Under the pieces are notes generated by a model that saw only the letters and a list, made by a program, of their open reading frames with translations, was not told where the DNA came from and did no database searches. Made by a program: the position numbers and the translations under genes. DNA of 42,322 nt from Alistipes senegalensis (GTDB lineage: Bacteria > Bacillota > Clostridia > Oscillospirales > Ruminococcaceae). Location: NCBI GenBank assembly GCA_023665275.1, contig JAMPEF010000011.1, forward strand, positions 1-42,322, written 5' to 3'. Below, piece after piece: positions 1-7,184 of the stretch; the stretch's first letter is position 1, and each line of letters begins with the position of its first letter.

Positions 1-53
1 TTGTGTGATAATAATAATCAGCTTTCATTGTTTGCAACTAAATGACTGATTTA

Positions 54-437
54 TTATTTCAGTTGGGATATTACCTTTTTTACTTCTTCGAAGATTTCAG
101 CGGTTGTCCACTTTTTTAAGTGTGATGTGTCAATGTCAAACCAGTGTTCATGCATCATGAAACCGCTGTAATCCGTACAGTGTCCGTAGTCCCAGCCAAT
201 CCACCAGCCATCATTCTCAGGAAGAACATCAAACCAGCCGTCTGAATAAGTCAAGCCCCAGTGACAATCAACCGGAATGTCATCATATTTCAGACCATAT
301 TATTTATGCCCCTCCGGAAGTTTCACATAGGCACACGGGTGCAGACCTCTTGAAACTATTGCATACTCGTAACCATCATGCACTCCGCTGTCAAGAATTT
401 CTGCTATTGGTTTGTTCATGTAAACCATTTCTTTCAT
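54..437 (-). pseudogene. Phage early protein, interrupted by an in-frame stop
   Basis: Read leftward from the ATG at 437 (after GGGAGGTGATG) this frame runs 45 codons to EGHK, meets a TAA at 302-300, then continues in the same frame (YGLKYDDIPVDCHWGLTYSDGW) to a stop at 54. The halves join without a shift, so a single nonsense change (probably TAT to TAA) splits one protein of about 127 residues. The family has a conserved HPCAYV..P.GH..YG.DYDDI.. core often found beside YopX proteins in Firmicute phages; its function is unknown to me. The start overlaps the stop of the upstream YopX-like gene, so it was translationally coupled. A short 45-residue product could still be made. Confidence 0.7.
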
Positions 438-871
438 TCTTCATCACCTCCCAACAGTTCCGGATTGTCGTGGATATTGCCGATAACCTTTGCAACACAA
501 GCGTAAGCAGTAAAAAGTCTGAAATAATTCCCATGTTCTTTATTACTGGATTTTGAGCAGTCAACATTATAACTTCCAGAATTCCAATAAACAAACCCTT
601 TATGTTGTTCATCCCAACAATCAGCAAATGAGACTATATCACCCTCAAAAATCTTCACACCGTTCCTGTCAGTCAGACCCGTGTATTGTCCGACAGTATC
701 GGCATAGACAGAAAATTTGGCTATCTCGGGTTCTGTCTGATAAATAATTCTACGTTCTTCATTGTACTTACAATATCCGCCATACACCCACCTGCTTTCA
801 ACGGGTGTGCCGTCCAGCCTGACCTTTTCGCCTTTACGTCTGTGCAGTCCTCTGAATAAAATTTCACGCAT
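434..871 (-). CDS. YopX-family phage protein (first copy)
   Basis: A 145-aa protein starting MREILFRG, with the YopX hallmarks: W.YGGY near the N-terminus, DTVGQYTGLTDRNGVKIFEGDIV in the middle and VIGNIHDNPELL at the C-terminus. YopX proteins are common in Gram-positive temperate phages; their function is not established. I chose the ATG at 871 because GGAGGTG lies 6 nt upstream; ATGs further upstream overlap or precede that site. It overlaps the end of the zinc-ribbon gene by a few bases and the start of the next gene by 4 bases. A second YopX-like gene lies at 1595-1972, so the operon carries two divergent copies. Confidence 0.85.
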   Translation of the reverse strand: MREILFRGLHRRKGEKVRLDGTPVESRWVYGGYCKYNEERRIIYQTEPEIAKFSVYADTVGQYTGLTDRNGVKIFEGDIVSFADCWDEQHKGFVYWNSGSYNVDCSKSSNKEHGNYFRLFTAYACVAKVIGNIHDNPELLGGDEE

Positions 872-1319
872 TTTCATCACCTCCGTCCATTTTAGCTCCA
901 CAGTTCGGGCAGTAGTCAGAATTGTTGTCTATATTATCGCATTCACTATAATCGTAATCAGCACGACTAAGTGCATCAGGTTCACCACAAACAGAACAGC
1001 AAGGCACACAACCAAAGTCTCCATAATTTTCATACTTCCATTTGCCACGTCTTACAGATTCGCTTCGTCTGTTCCAATTTTTACAGGCAAACTTCGGTGA
1101 AGTATCTCTGCCACTTGTCGCACCGCAGTCAGGACAGTTTACGGCATAACCATTATCGCTGCCTAAAAAGCGTCCATGTTCAAGCTTAGCCATAAGATAT
1201 TCTTCGGAATGTACTGGCTTCAATGTGATAAATAATGAAAAATCAGATATCTTGCACCCACAGAAAGGACAATCAAGCAGTCGGATATTCTGTTCTTCAA
1301 GTAGTTCTGCTATGGTCAT
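864..1319 (-). CDS. Zinc-ribbon phage protein (Lar-like)
   Basis: A 151-aa protein with four CxxC knuckles: CPFC (about residue 17), CPDC (about 62), CSVC (about 107) and CPNC (about 137). These suggest two zinc ribbons. The N-terminal LLDCPFCGCK...NCPDCGATSG layout resembles the Lar restriction-alleviation family of phages, which is an inference from pattern only. It starts at the ATG at 1319, and the preceding broken gene ends GGAGGTGATTAA just upstream, supplying the ribosome site. The C-terminal CPNCGAKMDGGDE is a common ending of phage early zinc proteins and recurs in the pseudogene upstream (CPTCGAEMDGGD). Confidence 0.7.
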   Translation of the reverse strand: MTIAELLEEQNIRLLDCPFCGCKISDFSLFITLKPVHSEEYLMAKLEHGRFLGSDNGYAVNCPDCGATSGRDTSPKFACKNWNRRSESVRRGKWKYENYGDFGCVPCCSVCGEPDALSRADYDYSECDNIDNNSDYCPNCGAKMDGGDENA

Positions 1320-1320
1320 T

Positions 1321-1608
1321 TAATCACCTCCGTCCATTTCTGCACCGCAGGTGGGACAGTAATTATAATAGCATTTGTAAGCATAATGACTAAGCTGAAT
1401 CAAACCTTTGCATTCAGAACAAGAAAAAAGCTTTGTAGGTTCTTTTACTTTATTAGCTATCCATTTGCCATATCTCACAGGTACTGCATCAATTGTCATT
1501 GATTTGTCAATTTTTTTCCTGTTAGTAACATTCTGTTAATTCTTCGGCATAAGCAGATAAAAACACTTTCATATCAGGTTTCAGCTTGTCCGCATCAATC
1601 AGTCTCAT
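1321..1608 (-). pseudogene. Phage early zinc protein, frameshifted
   Basis: From the ATG at 1608 (GGAGGTGAAGAAA upstream) the frame reads MRLIDADKLKPDMK..ELTECY and stops at TAA 1524-1522. The neighbouring frame, open across this point, continues NRKKIDKSMTIDAVPVRYGKW..CSEC..CPTCGAEMDGGD to a stop near 1321. The MRLIDAD...TIDAVPV..GKW..CPxCGA order is that of one common phage protein family, so the two parts are the halves of one gene broken by a frameshift near 1525-1560. Both neighbours overlap it, as expected for a formerly coupled gene. The C-terminal half (ATG at 1499, 59 aa) lacks a convincing ribosome site. A sequencing error is an alternative. Confidence 0.6.
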
Positions 1609-1972
1609 TTTCTTCACCTCCCATCAGTTCCGGATTGTCGTGAATATTTCCTATGACTTCCGGCAATTCAACTTCTCCAAAGTAGACACAATCAATAATG
1701 TCTTTTACGACAATGTTTTTGTCTATCTCATGATAGCCCTGGTAAAATTCACCGCCAATAAGGTGAACAACGTCCCCTTCGAAAATCTTAGTGCAGTTTC
1801 TGTCGATCAAGCCTGTGTACTGCCCGACAGTTTCAGGTAGCACTTTGAAAACAAATTTTGTCTCTTGTTTGTCTGTCATAATGCAAATTTCTTCAGTTGG
1901 CATTTTAACATAAGAACCATCAATCCACTTGCCGTTGTCTGTTCTTTTCCCTCTGAATAAAATTTCACGCAT
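1595..1972 (-). CDS. YopX-family phage protein (second copy)
   Basis: A 125-aa protein beginning MREILFRGKRTDNGKWIDGSY, with ETVGQYTGLIDRNCTKIFEGDVV and VIGNIHDNPELMGG, the same signature segments as the copy at 434-871. The start at 1972 follows GAGGTG at 6 nt spacing; the in-frame ATG three codons upstream sits too close to it. The last codons overlap the start of the downstream broken gene. The paralogues differ in the middle, so they are diverged rather than recently duplicated. Function unknown. Confidence 0.85.
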   Translation of the reverse strand: MREILFRGKRTDNGKWIDGSYVKMPTEEICIMTDKQETKFVFKVLPETVGQYTGLIDRNCTKIFEGDVVHLIGGEFYQGYHEIDKNIVVKDIIDCVYFGEVELPEVIGNIHDNPELMGGEENETD

Positions 1973-2031
1973 TGTTTTCACCTCATTTCTGTTTTAAGTT
2001 TCTTTCAGCTCCAGTTGTGCCTGGTAAGCTG

Positions 2032-2066
2032 TGGGATACCGCTGTTTAACGTACAACGGTTCAGAA
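2032..2066 (-). ncRNA. Conserved hairpin element, copy 1
   Basis: On the transcribed minus strand the order is TTCTGAA, CCGTTG, a 9-nt loop, CAGCGG, TATCCCA. The six-base arms pair with one G-U. A second copy at 4713-4745 keeps both flanks and pairs CGGTTG with CAGCCG, a compensatory change. The G-U would be a C-A mismatch on the other strand, so the RNA is made leftward with the operon. It lies in the gap upstream of the second YopX-like gene. Family unknown. Confidence 0.55.
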
Positions 2067-2077
2067 ACGTTTTGAAA

Positions 2078-2284
2078 TCAACACATTGCTTTATAAATGT
2101 CTTTCATTATTGCAATGCAGGAATCGCCCCATATATTGACGTATTTTTTATATCCGTTGACGTATGTGATGCACGCAAGTTCCTCTGAGTCTTTCTTGAT
2201 GTACTCCAGTTTTTCAACATTTTCCCTTGAATACATCAAAAGAAGTGTACCGAGTCCCTCAATAAACTTTTTCTTGTTTTCCAT
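2078..2284 (-). CDS. Hypothetical small phage protein
   Basis: A 68-aa protein (MENKKKFIEGLGTLLLMYS) with no family I recognise. It has a basic start, a mixed helical first half and two aromatic-rich strands (CITYVNGYKKYVNIWG). GGAGGTGAAGAC directly precedes the ATG. It sits between the HTH gene at 2299 and the hairpin element, in the leftward early operon, so it is probably a minor early phage function. Confidence 0.6.
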   Translation of the reverse strand: MENKKKFIEGLGTLLLMYSRENVEKLEYIKKDSEELACITYVNGYKKYVNIWGDSCIAIMKDIYKAMC

Positions 2285-2298
2285 GTCTTCACCTCCTT

Positions 2299-2508
2299 TT
2301 ATATTGCTTCTCTGTCATCAAAAAGCAGATAGTCGGTACTGATGCGGAGTGCATCAGCAATGTTTTTAATCATCTTCATTGATGGATTGAAATTATTCCG
2401 TTCTAGACGTGAGATATATGGCTGTGTAGTATGTACACGCTTTGCAAGTTCTATCTGTGTATAGCCGAGTTGTTCACGGCGGTTTCTTATTTTCTGTCCG
2501 AATGTCAT
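2299..2508 (-). CDS. Small Xre-type HTH protein
   Basis: A 69-aa protein consisting almost only of an HTH_3 domain: MTFGQKIRNRREQLGYTQIELAKRVHTTQPYISRLERNNFNPSMKMIKNIADALRIS; the recognition helix is around residues 29-39. It is short enough to be a Cro- or antirepressor-like DNA-binding protein rather than a full repressor. The ATG at 2508 overlaps the stop of a short upstream reading frame (TAATG), suggesting coupling. It is one of five small HTH proteins in this prophage. Confidence 0.85.
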   Translation of the reverse strand: MTFGQKIRNRREQLGYTQIELAKRVHTTQPYISRLERNNFNPSMKMIKNIADALRISTDYLLFDDREAI

Positions 2509-2627
2509 TATTTTTCTTCACTTCCTTCGTAACCGTAGTAAATTAAGTTTCTTTCTTTTGTCTGTTTCCGGATTTCTTCTTCGACTTCTTCATAAAAGTT
2601 ATTGCTGTGAACGTTCTGTACAAGCAA
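2508..2627 (-). CDS. Possible 39-aa coupled protein
   Basis: A short frame with a TTG start at 2627 encodes LLVQNVHSNNFYEEVEEEIR and ends in TAA overlapping the ATG of the HTH gene. It begins inside the 3' end of the membrane-anchored gene, in another frame. The acidic and tyrosine-rich composition looks protein-like, and the TAATG junction is typical of this operon. There is no strong ribosome site, so the call is tentative. Confidence 0.35.
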   Translation of the reverse strand: MLVQNVHSNNFYEEVEEEIRKQTKERNLIYYGYEGSEEK

Positions 2628-2949
2628 GTTCCGACAGTGCCTTTGCAGTATCAGCCGACGGGTCAATTGCCCAGAAATCAAAACTCATATTCTCACCGGT
2701 AGCCTCGTTAATCCAGCTTAATGTAAAGCCTTTGTGATGCTGACCGCTATTACAGATAGTAATATCAGTCAGCAGGTTTTCAAGGACTTGTAACTGCCTG
2801 TTAAGGACTTCCATTTTTTCTGTTTCTTCCACCACACGACTGAAATTCATGTCATCGTCTTTCTCCGGAACGTCTGATGGCAGAGAATTCCGCAACTGAC
2901 AAAGTTTCACAAAGGCAAACAATATCAGTCCGTAAAATATCACGCCCAT
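2599..2949 (-). CDS. Membrane-anchored coiled-coil phage protein
   Basis: A 116-aa protein with one N-terminal membrane segment (MGVIFYGLILFAFVKLCQL) followed by a charged helical region (residues about 30-65) and a C-terminal segment with LSWINEATGENMSFDFWAID. The start at 2949 follows GGCGGTGAAAGT; longer readings from upstream codons lie inside the helicase-loader gene. I do not recognise the family. Membrane anchoring next to the replication genes would allow a role in replication or exclusion, but that is speculation. Confidence 0.65.
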   Translation of the reverse strand: MGVIFYGLILFAFVKLCQLRNSLPSDVPEKDDDMNFSRVVEETEKMEVLNRQLQVLENLLTDITICNSGQHHKGFTLSWINEATGENMSFDFWAIDPSADTAKALSELACTERSQQ

Positions 2950-2962
2950 ACTTTCACCGCCT

Positions 2963-3850
2963 TTACAGTCCGAGAAGTGCTTCCATTTCATCAATTTCTT
3001 CATAGCCGGTTTCCTGACGAAGATCCGGACCTGTTACTTCTAATATCACACACTTTGAAGTTATACGGCTAAAAATCCGCTGGTCATGAAGAAATTTTTT
3101 ATTAGGTTTAAAAATATCGTCTTCTGTAAGATTTGTAGTAATAATCATCGGAAGTCCTGCATCACAGCGTGAATTGATAACTTTGTGTACGATTTCATGC
3201 ATATATGGACTGTCACGTTCTGATGCCAAATCGTCAAGTATAAGCAGGGAATAGTTATTAAGGCTTTCATAGTAGCCCTGCTTGTCGTAAATACCTGAAA
3301 CAGCAGCTGAAATCGTTGCAAAGTCGGTCATAAGTACAGACTTTTCACGTTCTACCAGTGCATTTGCAATACAGGCAGCCATATAACTTTTTCCTGTTCC
3401 GACACCGCCGTAAAACAGAAGACCTTTTCCTTTCTGGTAAAAAATATCGAAATTCTCTACGAATTTTTCAGCCCTGTATCTTAATTCAGGCTGATAGCCT
3501 TTGTCATTGGCAAAAGTCCATGAACGCATATTTTTAGTGCTATCGGGGCTGTTTTTGCAAGCCGGAAAAGCATCATATCTCAGCCGTGCGATGTTCTCAT
3601 TTTTCATCTGTTCCTGAACAGCTTTTTCTTTCGCCTGCTCTTTTGTATATTCACAGTCACACTGCTTATTGTGTCTGAGTATTTGTCCGTTACACTCTTT
3701 TAAGCCCTGTTTTGCTGTATGACATTTTTTACAATACCATAATCCGTCAGCGGGATTCAGATAACATTTTTCAGGGTCAATAAGATTATTCTGATTCATA
3801 AAATTCACAGACATTTCTATAAATTTTGCCGTCAGTTCATCCTGCGTCAT
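2963..3850 (-). CDS. DnaC-like replicative helicase loader (AAA+ ATPase)
   Basis: A 295-aa IstB/DnaC-type ATPase. A cysteine cluster near the N-terminus (C40, C43, C53, C64, C66) suggests a zinc-binding module as in DnaI/DnaC loaders. Walker A is GGVGTGKS (residues 148-155) and Walker B is LILDDLAS (203-210), followed by a sensor motif MIITTNL. Such proteins load the host DnaB helicase onto phage DNA. The ATG at 3850 overlaps the stop of the winged-helix replication gene by 4 bases, so the two are coupled, which is the classic phage initiator-plus-loader arrangement. Confidence 0.9.
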   Translation of the reverse strand: MTQDELTAKFIEMSVNFMNQNNLIDPEKCYLNPADGLWYCKKCHTAKQGLKECNGQILRHNKQCDCEYTKEQAKEKAVQEQMKNENIARLRYDAFPACKNSPDSTKNMRSWTFANDKGYQPELRYRAEKFVENFDIFYQKGKGLLFYGGVGTGKSYMAACIANALVEREKSVLMTDFATISAAVSGIYDKQGYYESLNNYSLLILDDLASERDSPYMHEIVHKVINSRCDAGLPMIITTNLTEDDIFKPNKKFLHDQRIFSRITSKCVILEVTGPDLRQETGYEEIDEMEALLGL

Positions 3851-4653
3851 AAGTCCGCCCTCCCTTTACAAGAAAATTTTCTCATTCTTTCACGAAGTTT
3901 ATTTGTAGTTTCCCTTGTTTTTTCATGTACCGGAAGAGCCGGAGCGAAATCTTTATTTCTGTAACTGGTCTGTCTGTAAATTGTGGGTATCTGTGGTGTC
4001 TTACCCCATGCAATGTCTCGCTTTATCCATGAAGTCATAAGCGTGCTGAAGTCTTTGATATTCTTAAGATTCGGTTTTTCCTGCTTGAAGTCTGAAAGCG
4101 TATCAATGCTGTAATCGGTCTGTTCCTTGCCGTATGTCTCAACGAGTGTTTTGTATTCGTCGTCGGTTAAGAAGACATTCTGATGTTTTCCGTAAGGCAG
4201 GCGAGCAGGCTCGGCTTTTTCTGCTTCCGTCTTTACAGCTTCTTTTTTTATAGCTTTATCTTTCTTATATATAGTAGACCGTGAGGGTTTTTCACGGCAC
4301 GGTTGAACGGTTGACGGTTCGTCCGATACGGATAAAGAAACAGGGTCTTTTTTTACCGACTCGAAAGTCGGTACATTGTAGAAATCATATTCACATGCGA
4401 ATTTACCTTTTTTTCTGTCGTCTCTCTTGCGACAATACCCTGCTTCTCTAAGTGCGTTGATAGCGTTGGTTGCGGCATCACGTTTGAAACCACACATTGC
4501 CATGACTGTTTCCATTGTTGTTTCACATTCCGAAGAAAGTGACAACATTGTGAAGAGTACAACTTTTGCCTTAGGTGTCAAGTTTTTGTTACGAATTAAT
4601 TCATTCGGTATCTGGGTGAAGTTGCCAGATAGTTTTGTTTTATGAACTGCCAT
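3847..4653 (-). CDS. Winged-helix replication initiator-like protein
   Basis: A 268-aa protein whose first 100 residues form a winged helix (IPNELIRNKNLTPKAKVVLFTMLS...MCGFKRDAATNAINALREAGYCRK), as in phage replisome organisers. A lysine-rich linker follows, then a C-terminal domain with FLTDDEYKTLVETYGKEQTDYSIDTLSDF, typical of DnaD/RepN-like phage proteins. It probably binds the phage origin and recruits the DnaC-like loader encoded immediately downstream. A good ribosome site (AAAGGAGGAAAAAA) precedes the ATG. Confidence 0.8.
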   Translation of the reverse strand: MAVHKTKLSGNFTQIPNELIRNKNLTPKAKVVLFTMLSLSSECETTMETVMAMCGFKRDAATNAINALREAGYCRKRDDRKKGKFACEYDFYNVPTFESVKKDPVSLSVSDEPSTVQPCREKPSRSTIYKKDKAIKKEAVKTEAEKAEPARLPYGKHQNVFLTDDEYKTLVETYGKEQTDYSIDTLSDFKQEKPNLKNIKDFSTLMTSWIKRDIAWGKTPQIPTIYRQTSYRNKDFAPALPVHEKTRETTNKLRERMRKFSCKGRADL

Positions 4654-4712
4654 AAATTTTTTCCTCCTTTGGTATGGGTTGAAATTATCATAAGCTTGTC
4701 CGCTTGATGATA

Positions 4713-4745
4713 TGGGATACGGCTGATAGGCTCAACCGTTCAGAA
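4713..4745 (-). ncRNA. Conserved hairpin element, copy 2
   Basis: The minus strand has TTCTGAA, CGGTTG, a 7-nt loop, CAGCCG, TATCCCA. Compared with the copy at 2032-2066, the flanks are kept, the loop differs and the second stem pair changes from C-G to G-C. It lies in the 130-bp gap upstream of the winged-helix replication gene, between it and the small gene at 4783. Possible roles are operon processing or translational control. Confidence 0.55.
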
Positions 4746-4782
4746 GCCTTATAAATATGATGTGGCGGTTTAGGTCGGCTGA

Positions 4783-4977
4783 TTAATCCTCATCATCATA
4801 TGGGATTGCGTTCCATTTTTCCCTGAGTTCAAGAAATTGCTTAATCAGCTTATCCAGGTCTTTAACATTGCTGTAACTTGCACAGGTTTCTGAGATAAAT
4901 CCGCATTTCTTTTCGATTTTAAGAGAAACACCCTCCAATGCAAGTCCGAGAATCTCTTTCATTTCATTTTCTTTCAT
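4783..4977 (-). CDS. Hypothetical small phage protein
   Basis: A 64-aa protein starting MKENEMKEILGLALEGVSLK with an acidic end (YDDED). Predicted to be mostly helical; no family recognised. I chose the ATG at 4977 because AAGGAG lies 9 nt upstream; the ATG at 4986 abuts the ribosome site. It overlaps the 3' end of the coiled-coil gene upstream, in keeping with the tightly packed early operon. Confidence 0.6.
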   Translation of the reverse strand: MKENEMKEILGLALEGVSLKIEKKCGFISETCASYSNVKDLDKLIKQFLELREKWNAIPYDDED

Positions 4978-5155
4978 TATTATCATCTCCTTTCAATCTG
5001 TTTGCAGAATGCATCTGTTCTAACAGCTTGATTCGCTTTTCAAGTTCTATGATGTTTTCACACGTATCTCTTTTATGCTCGCTGAGAGACCAACCTAAAT
5101 TATCTAATGATTTTTTTAAATCATCCAGTTTTTGCAAAATATATGATACCGGCAT
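4964..5155 (-). CDS. Small coiled-coil phage protein
   Basis: A 63-aa protein (MPVSYILQKLDDLKKSLDNLGW) with heptad-like leucines through ENIIELEKRIKLLEQM, so a short coiled coil is likely. Function unknown. Its ATG overlaps the stop codon of the Cro-like gene (TAATG), so it is probably translated with it as the second gene of the leftward early operon. Confidence 0.65.
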   Translation of the reverse strand: MPVSYILQKLDDLKKSLDNLGWSLSEHKRDTCENIIELEKRIKLLEQMHSANRLKGDDNNERK

Positions 5156-5361
5156 TATTCACACCTCCTCTCGTTTACAAGTTCCTCGCAGGTCGTTCCC
5201 ATAATGGTTGCAATCCTGACGGATTTGTATAAATCCGGTGTACGCTTACCCTGCTCATACAGGGAGATGGATACATCAGATACGCCTACCAGTTTGCCGA
5301 GTTCCGCCTGCGTGTAGCCATGTTCCAATCGGAAACATTTCAGTTTTTCAGGAAAGTTCAT
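5155..5361 (-). CDS. Cro-like HTH regulator
   Basis: A 68-aa HTH_3 protein (KLKCFRLEHGYTQAELGKLVGVSDVSISLYEQGKRTPDLYKSVRIATIMGTTCEELV). It is the first gene leftward from the control region at 5362-5731 and stands divergent to the CI-like repressor at 5732, the usual place for a Cro-type regulator that switches off the repressor promoter. The ribosome site is weak (GGGGT upstream), which may keep its level low. Confidence 0.8.
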   Translation of the reverse strand: MNFPEKLKCFRLEHGYTQAELGKLVGVSDVSISLYEQGKRTPDLYKSVRIATIMGTTCEELVNERRCE

Positions 5362-5399
5362 TTTTTTGATACCCCGTCTTAAAAAAATTCAAAAAGCTC

Positions 5400-5428
5400 T
5401 TGACAAAATCTCCGAAATAGTATAAAAT
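5400..5428 (+). promoter_or_regulatory. Rightward promoter candidate (repressor side)
   Basis: TTGACA at 5400-5405, 17 nt, TAAAAT at 5423-5428. It points towards the CI-like gene with a leader of about 300 nt. The sequence just upstream (TTCAAAAAGCTC) resembles that before the rightward promoters at 23226, 35968 and 38231. Confidence 0.55.
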
Positions 5429-5485
5429 AAAATAAACAGAAATTTTTTTTATCCGCAAATTTTACAATAGTTAGGAAATCCGTCA

Positions 5486-5519
5486 AAAAATAATACGTCC
5501 GCAAAAACGCATTATTTTT
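5486..5519. other. Hairpin in the control region
   Basis: AAAAATAATACG and CGCATTATTTTT form a 12-bp inverted repeat with one mismatch around an 11-nt loop. It lies in both the leftward and the rightward leaders of the divergent promoters, so it could be an attenuator for either, or a bidirectional terminator given the A and T tracts at its ends. Confidence 0.45.
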
Positions 5520-5611
5520 CGGGAGTTTCCATACCAAAACGGAAAAATTGCCAAATCAACAGCTTTGTGTTCCGGTGACTTTTCGCACTTGTTTCCACTG
5601 AACACAAGTAT

Positions 5612-5640
5612 AGTATAACCTAAATTTATTAAGATGTCAA
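5612..5640 (-). promoter_or_regulatory. Leftward early promoter with operator repeats
   Basis: On the minus strand TTGACA (5640-5635), 17 nt, TATACT (5617-5612) gives a start near 5605. Two related sequences, TAGTAAATTTATA and TAATAAATTTAGG, flank and overlap the -35 box (about 5618-5655), as expected for operators of the divergent CI-like and Cro-like proteins. It would drive all the leftward early genes with a leader of about 240 nt. Confidence 0.75.
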
Positions 5641-5731
5641 TATAAATTTACTAACTTTTTGAAGTTCTATCTAAATTACAAAAATAAGCATTAATTTTTG
5701 TAGAATTTATACAATTTGTAGGAGGGATATT

Positions 5732-6115
5732 ATGTTTTGGAATAACTTTTATAACATATGCCAAGCAAAAGGCACTACTCCCAATGCTGTTTGTAAAAAA
5801 TTAGAGTTATCTAATGCAATTGCTACTCATTGGAAAAATGGAACTATGCCAAAAGCAGATGTCCTTGTAAAGATTGCTGAACTTCTTGAATGTTCTACTG
5901 ATTATCTTCTTGGGTTAACAGACAATCCTGATGCCAGCGTTAAGAACAGAATGGTTATTGGACATAACAGTAGTAGGATAGCTACAGTAAACAGTGACGC
6001 ACAAAGTAATGACAATGCTATTGTCGAAATTGAAACAATTATTTCAAGACTTACGGGTGCATCACGCTATAGAGCCATTGCAGATGTACTTGAAGTGCTT
6101 GAAAAATATGCATAA
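5732..6115 (+). CDS. CI-like phage repressor (HTH)
   Basis: A 127-aa protein with an N-terminal HTH_3 domain (residues about 5-62, ending STDYLLGLTDNPD) and a C-terminal half (IVEIETIISRLTGASRYRAIADVLEVLEKY) likely to mediate oligomerisation. It has no peptidase-type LexA domain, so release from repression would not be by RecA-stimulated cleavage. GTAGGAGGG precedes the ATG. It is divergent to the Cro-like gene across a 370-bp control region and 20 bp upstream of the 236-aa gene, probably in one operon. Confidence 0.85.
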   Translation: MFWNNFYNICQAKGTTPNAVCKKLELSNAIATHWKNGTMPKADVLVKIAELLECSTDYLLGLTDNPDASVKNRMVIGHNSSRIATVNSDAQSNDNAIVEIETIISRLTGASRYRAIADVLEVLEKYA

Positions 6116-6135
6116 TACGAAAATGGAGGACAAAA

Positions 6136-6846
6136 ATGAAAAGACGAAAAACAAAAATAACTAACATTCAAGAAGTTCAAACAGAGGAATATATTGACCC
6201 AGATGAGTACACTTTTGAAGAACATCTGTTCTTTGCAGAAGATGAAGGAGGACATTTAGGAAAAAGAACTTTAAATGATGTAAGCTATCCAATTTCAAAT
6301 AATGGTGTTTTTGTATATTTTTGGATTACACAGGTTATACCATGTGATATGACTTATGCAAGAAATATTTTATCAATTATATATTCGCTCACTACTGAAA
6401 TTTTGGCAGTAATTGAACGCATTAATGAAATATATATTCCTATGAGTACTTTTTTGAAATATACTGATTGTGATGAAAAGACAATTGCCGAAAATATAAA
6501 ATGGTTAGAGGATAAACAATTTATATATGTTTATACAAAGGATAACAAAACATTTTATGGTATAAATATGGATAAAGTACAACCTCTTATTGAACAGTAT
6601 GAATATTCAGTTATGAATGCTACAACTATCATTTGTCGTATGAGTAAAATACAATTACAAACTTTTATGTGTACCCTTAATGATTTTTTGCCACTTGTTG
6701 AAGTTGATGATAGTTTCTCAAAGCTTGTTACTGTTTTTGATGATGACGTTTCTGAACTTTGGCGTGTTTTTGAAAAATTAAGTTTAAGTGACAAGGCAAA
6801 AGTCATGCTTCTTTTGGATGATGAGATTAAAAATAAAGAAGCATAA
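6136..6846 (+). CDS. Unknown 236-aa protein with possible winged helix
   Basis: I do not recognise a family. The protein is acidic at its N-terminus (EEYIDPDEYTFEEHLFFAEDEGG). A middle segment (residues about 108-150: YIPMSTFLKYTDCDEKTIAENIKWLEDKQFIYVYTKDNKTFYGINMDKV) reads like a winged helix with a recognition helix and a wing, as in replication or plasmid regulators. The C-terminus (VFEKLSLSDKAKVMLLLDDEI) resembles the tail of small phage repressors, including the one at 7777. GGAGGACAAAA precedes the ATG. It follows the CI-like gene by 20 bp and may work with it in lysogeny. Confidence 0.6.
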   Translation: MKRRKTKITNIQEVQTEEYIDPDEYTFEEHLFFAEDEGGHLGKRTLNDVSYPISNNGVFVYFWITQVIPCDMTYARNILSIIYSLTTEILAVIERINEIYIPMSTFLKYTDCDEKTIAENIKWLEDKQFIYVYTKDNKTFYGINMDKVQPLIEQYEYSVMNATTIICRMSKIQLQTFMCTLNDFLPLVEVDDSFSKLVTVFDDDVSELWRVFEKLSLSDKAKVMLLLDDEIKNKEA

Positions 6847-6866
6847 AAGAATAACCAAGGTGAATT

Positions 6867-6953
6867 ATGAAACTTCATTTTAATATGATATGTAAAGTTT
6901 TATTATATATTGAGTACATGACACGTGCCAATATACTTGACATCAAGCTGTAA
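6867..6953 (+). CDS. Possible 28-aa small protein
   Basis: ATG at 6867 follows AAGGTGAATT and opens a 28-codon frame (MKLHFNMICKVLLYIEYMTR) 20 bp after the 236-aa gene. Hydrophobic and basic, so it could be a membrane-active peptide, but such short frames arise by chance. Tentative. Confidence 0.3.
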   Translation: MKLHFNMICKVLLYIEYMTRANILDIKL

Positions 6954-6966
6954 TATAAACTATATG
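6937..6966 (+). promoter_or_regulatory. Promoter candidate for the 54-aa gene
   Basis: TTGACA at 6937-6942, an 18-nt spacer and TATATG at 6961-6966. It would start transcription near 6973, 47 nt before the acidic small gene. Confidence 0.45.
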
Positions 6967-7019
6967 ACCACCGTATACTAAATGCGGAGGTGATATTTAT
7001 AAACAGAGAGGGAATACTT

Positions 7020-7184
7020 ATGCACGGAAAAGAAATAACAAATCTTTATGAAAATGATTTGTCAGCAAGAATCAATGATATCGAAAATAATCGAAATCTT
7101 TCAGAAACTTTTGAATCTTTTGATGATTTTTTGGAAGATTTAAATGCTGAAAATTCAAAAAATAGTCAGGTGCAACCCGACTGA
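7020..7184 (+). CDS. Small acidic phage protein
   Basis: A 54-aa acidic protein (MHGKEITNLYENDLSARIND, then ESFDDFLEDLNAE). I start it at the ATG at 7020, 6-8 nt after AGAGGG; an upstream GTG at 6990 would use part of a GGAGGTG site as codon. The size and acidity would fit an antitoxin-like or protein-binding role, but there is no family match I can name. Its 3' end overlaps a strong hairpin at 7167-7201. Confidence 0.5.
   Translation: MHGKEITNLYENDLSARINDIENNRNLSETFESFDDFLEDLNAENSKNSQVQPD

Noticed and set aside
1-28. Possible gene start (ATG at 28 on the minus strand) running off the left edge
   Set aside because: Only nine codons are visible and there is no ribosome site.
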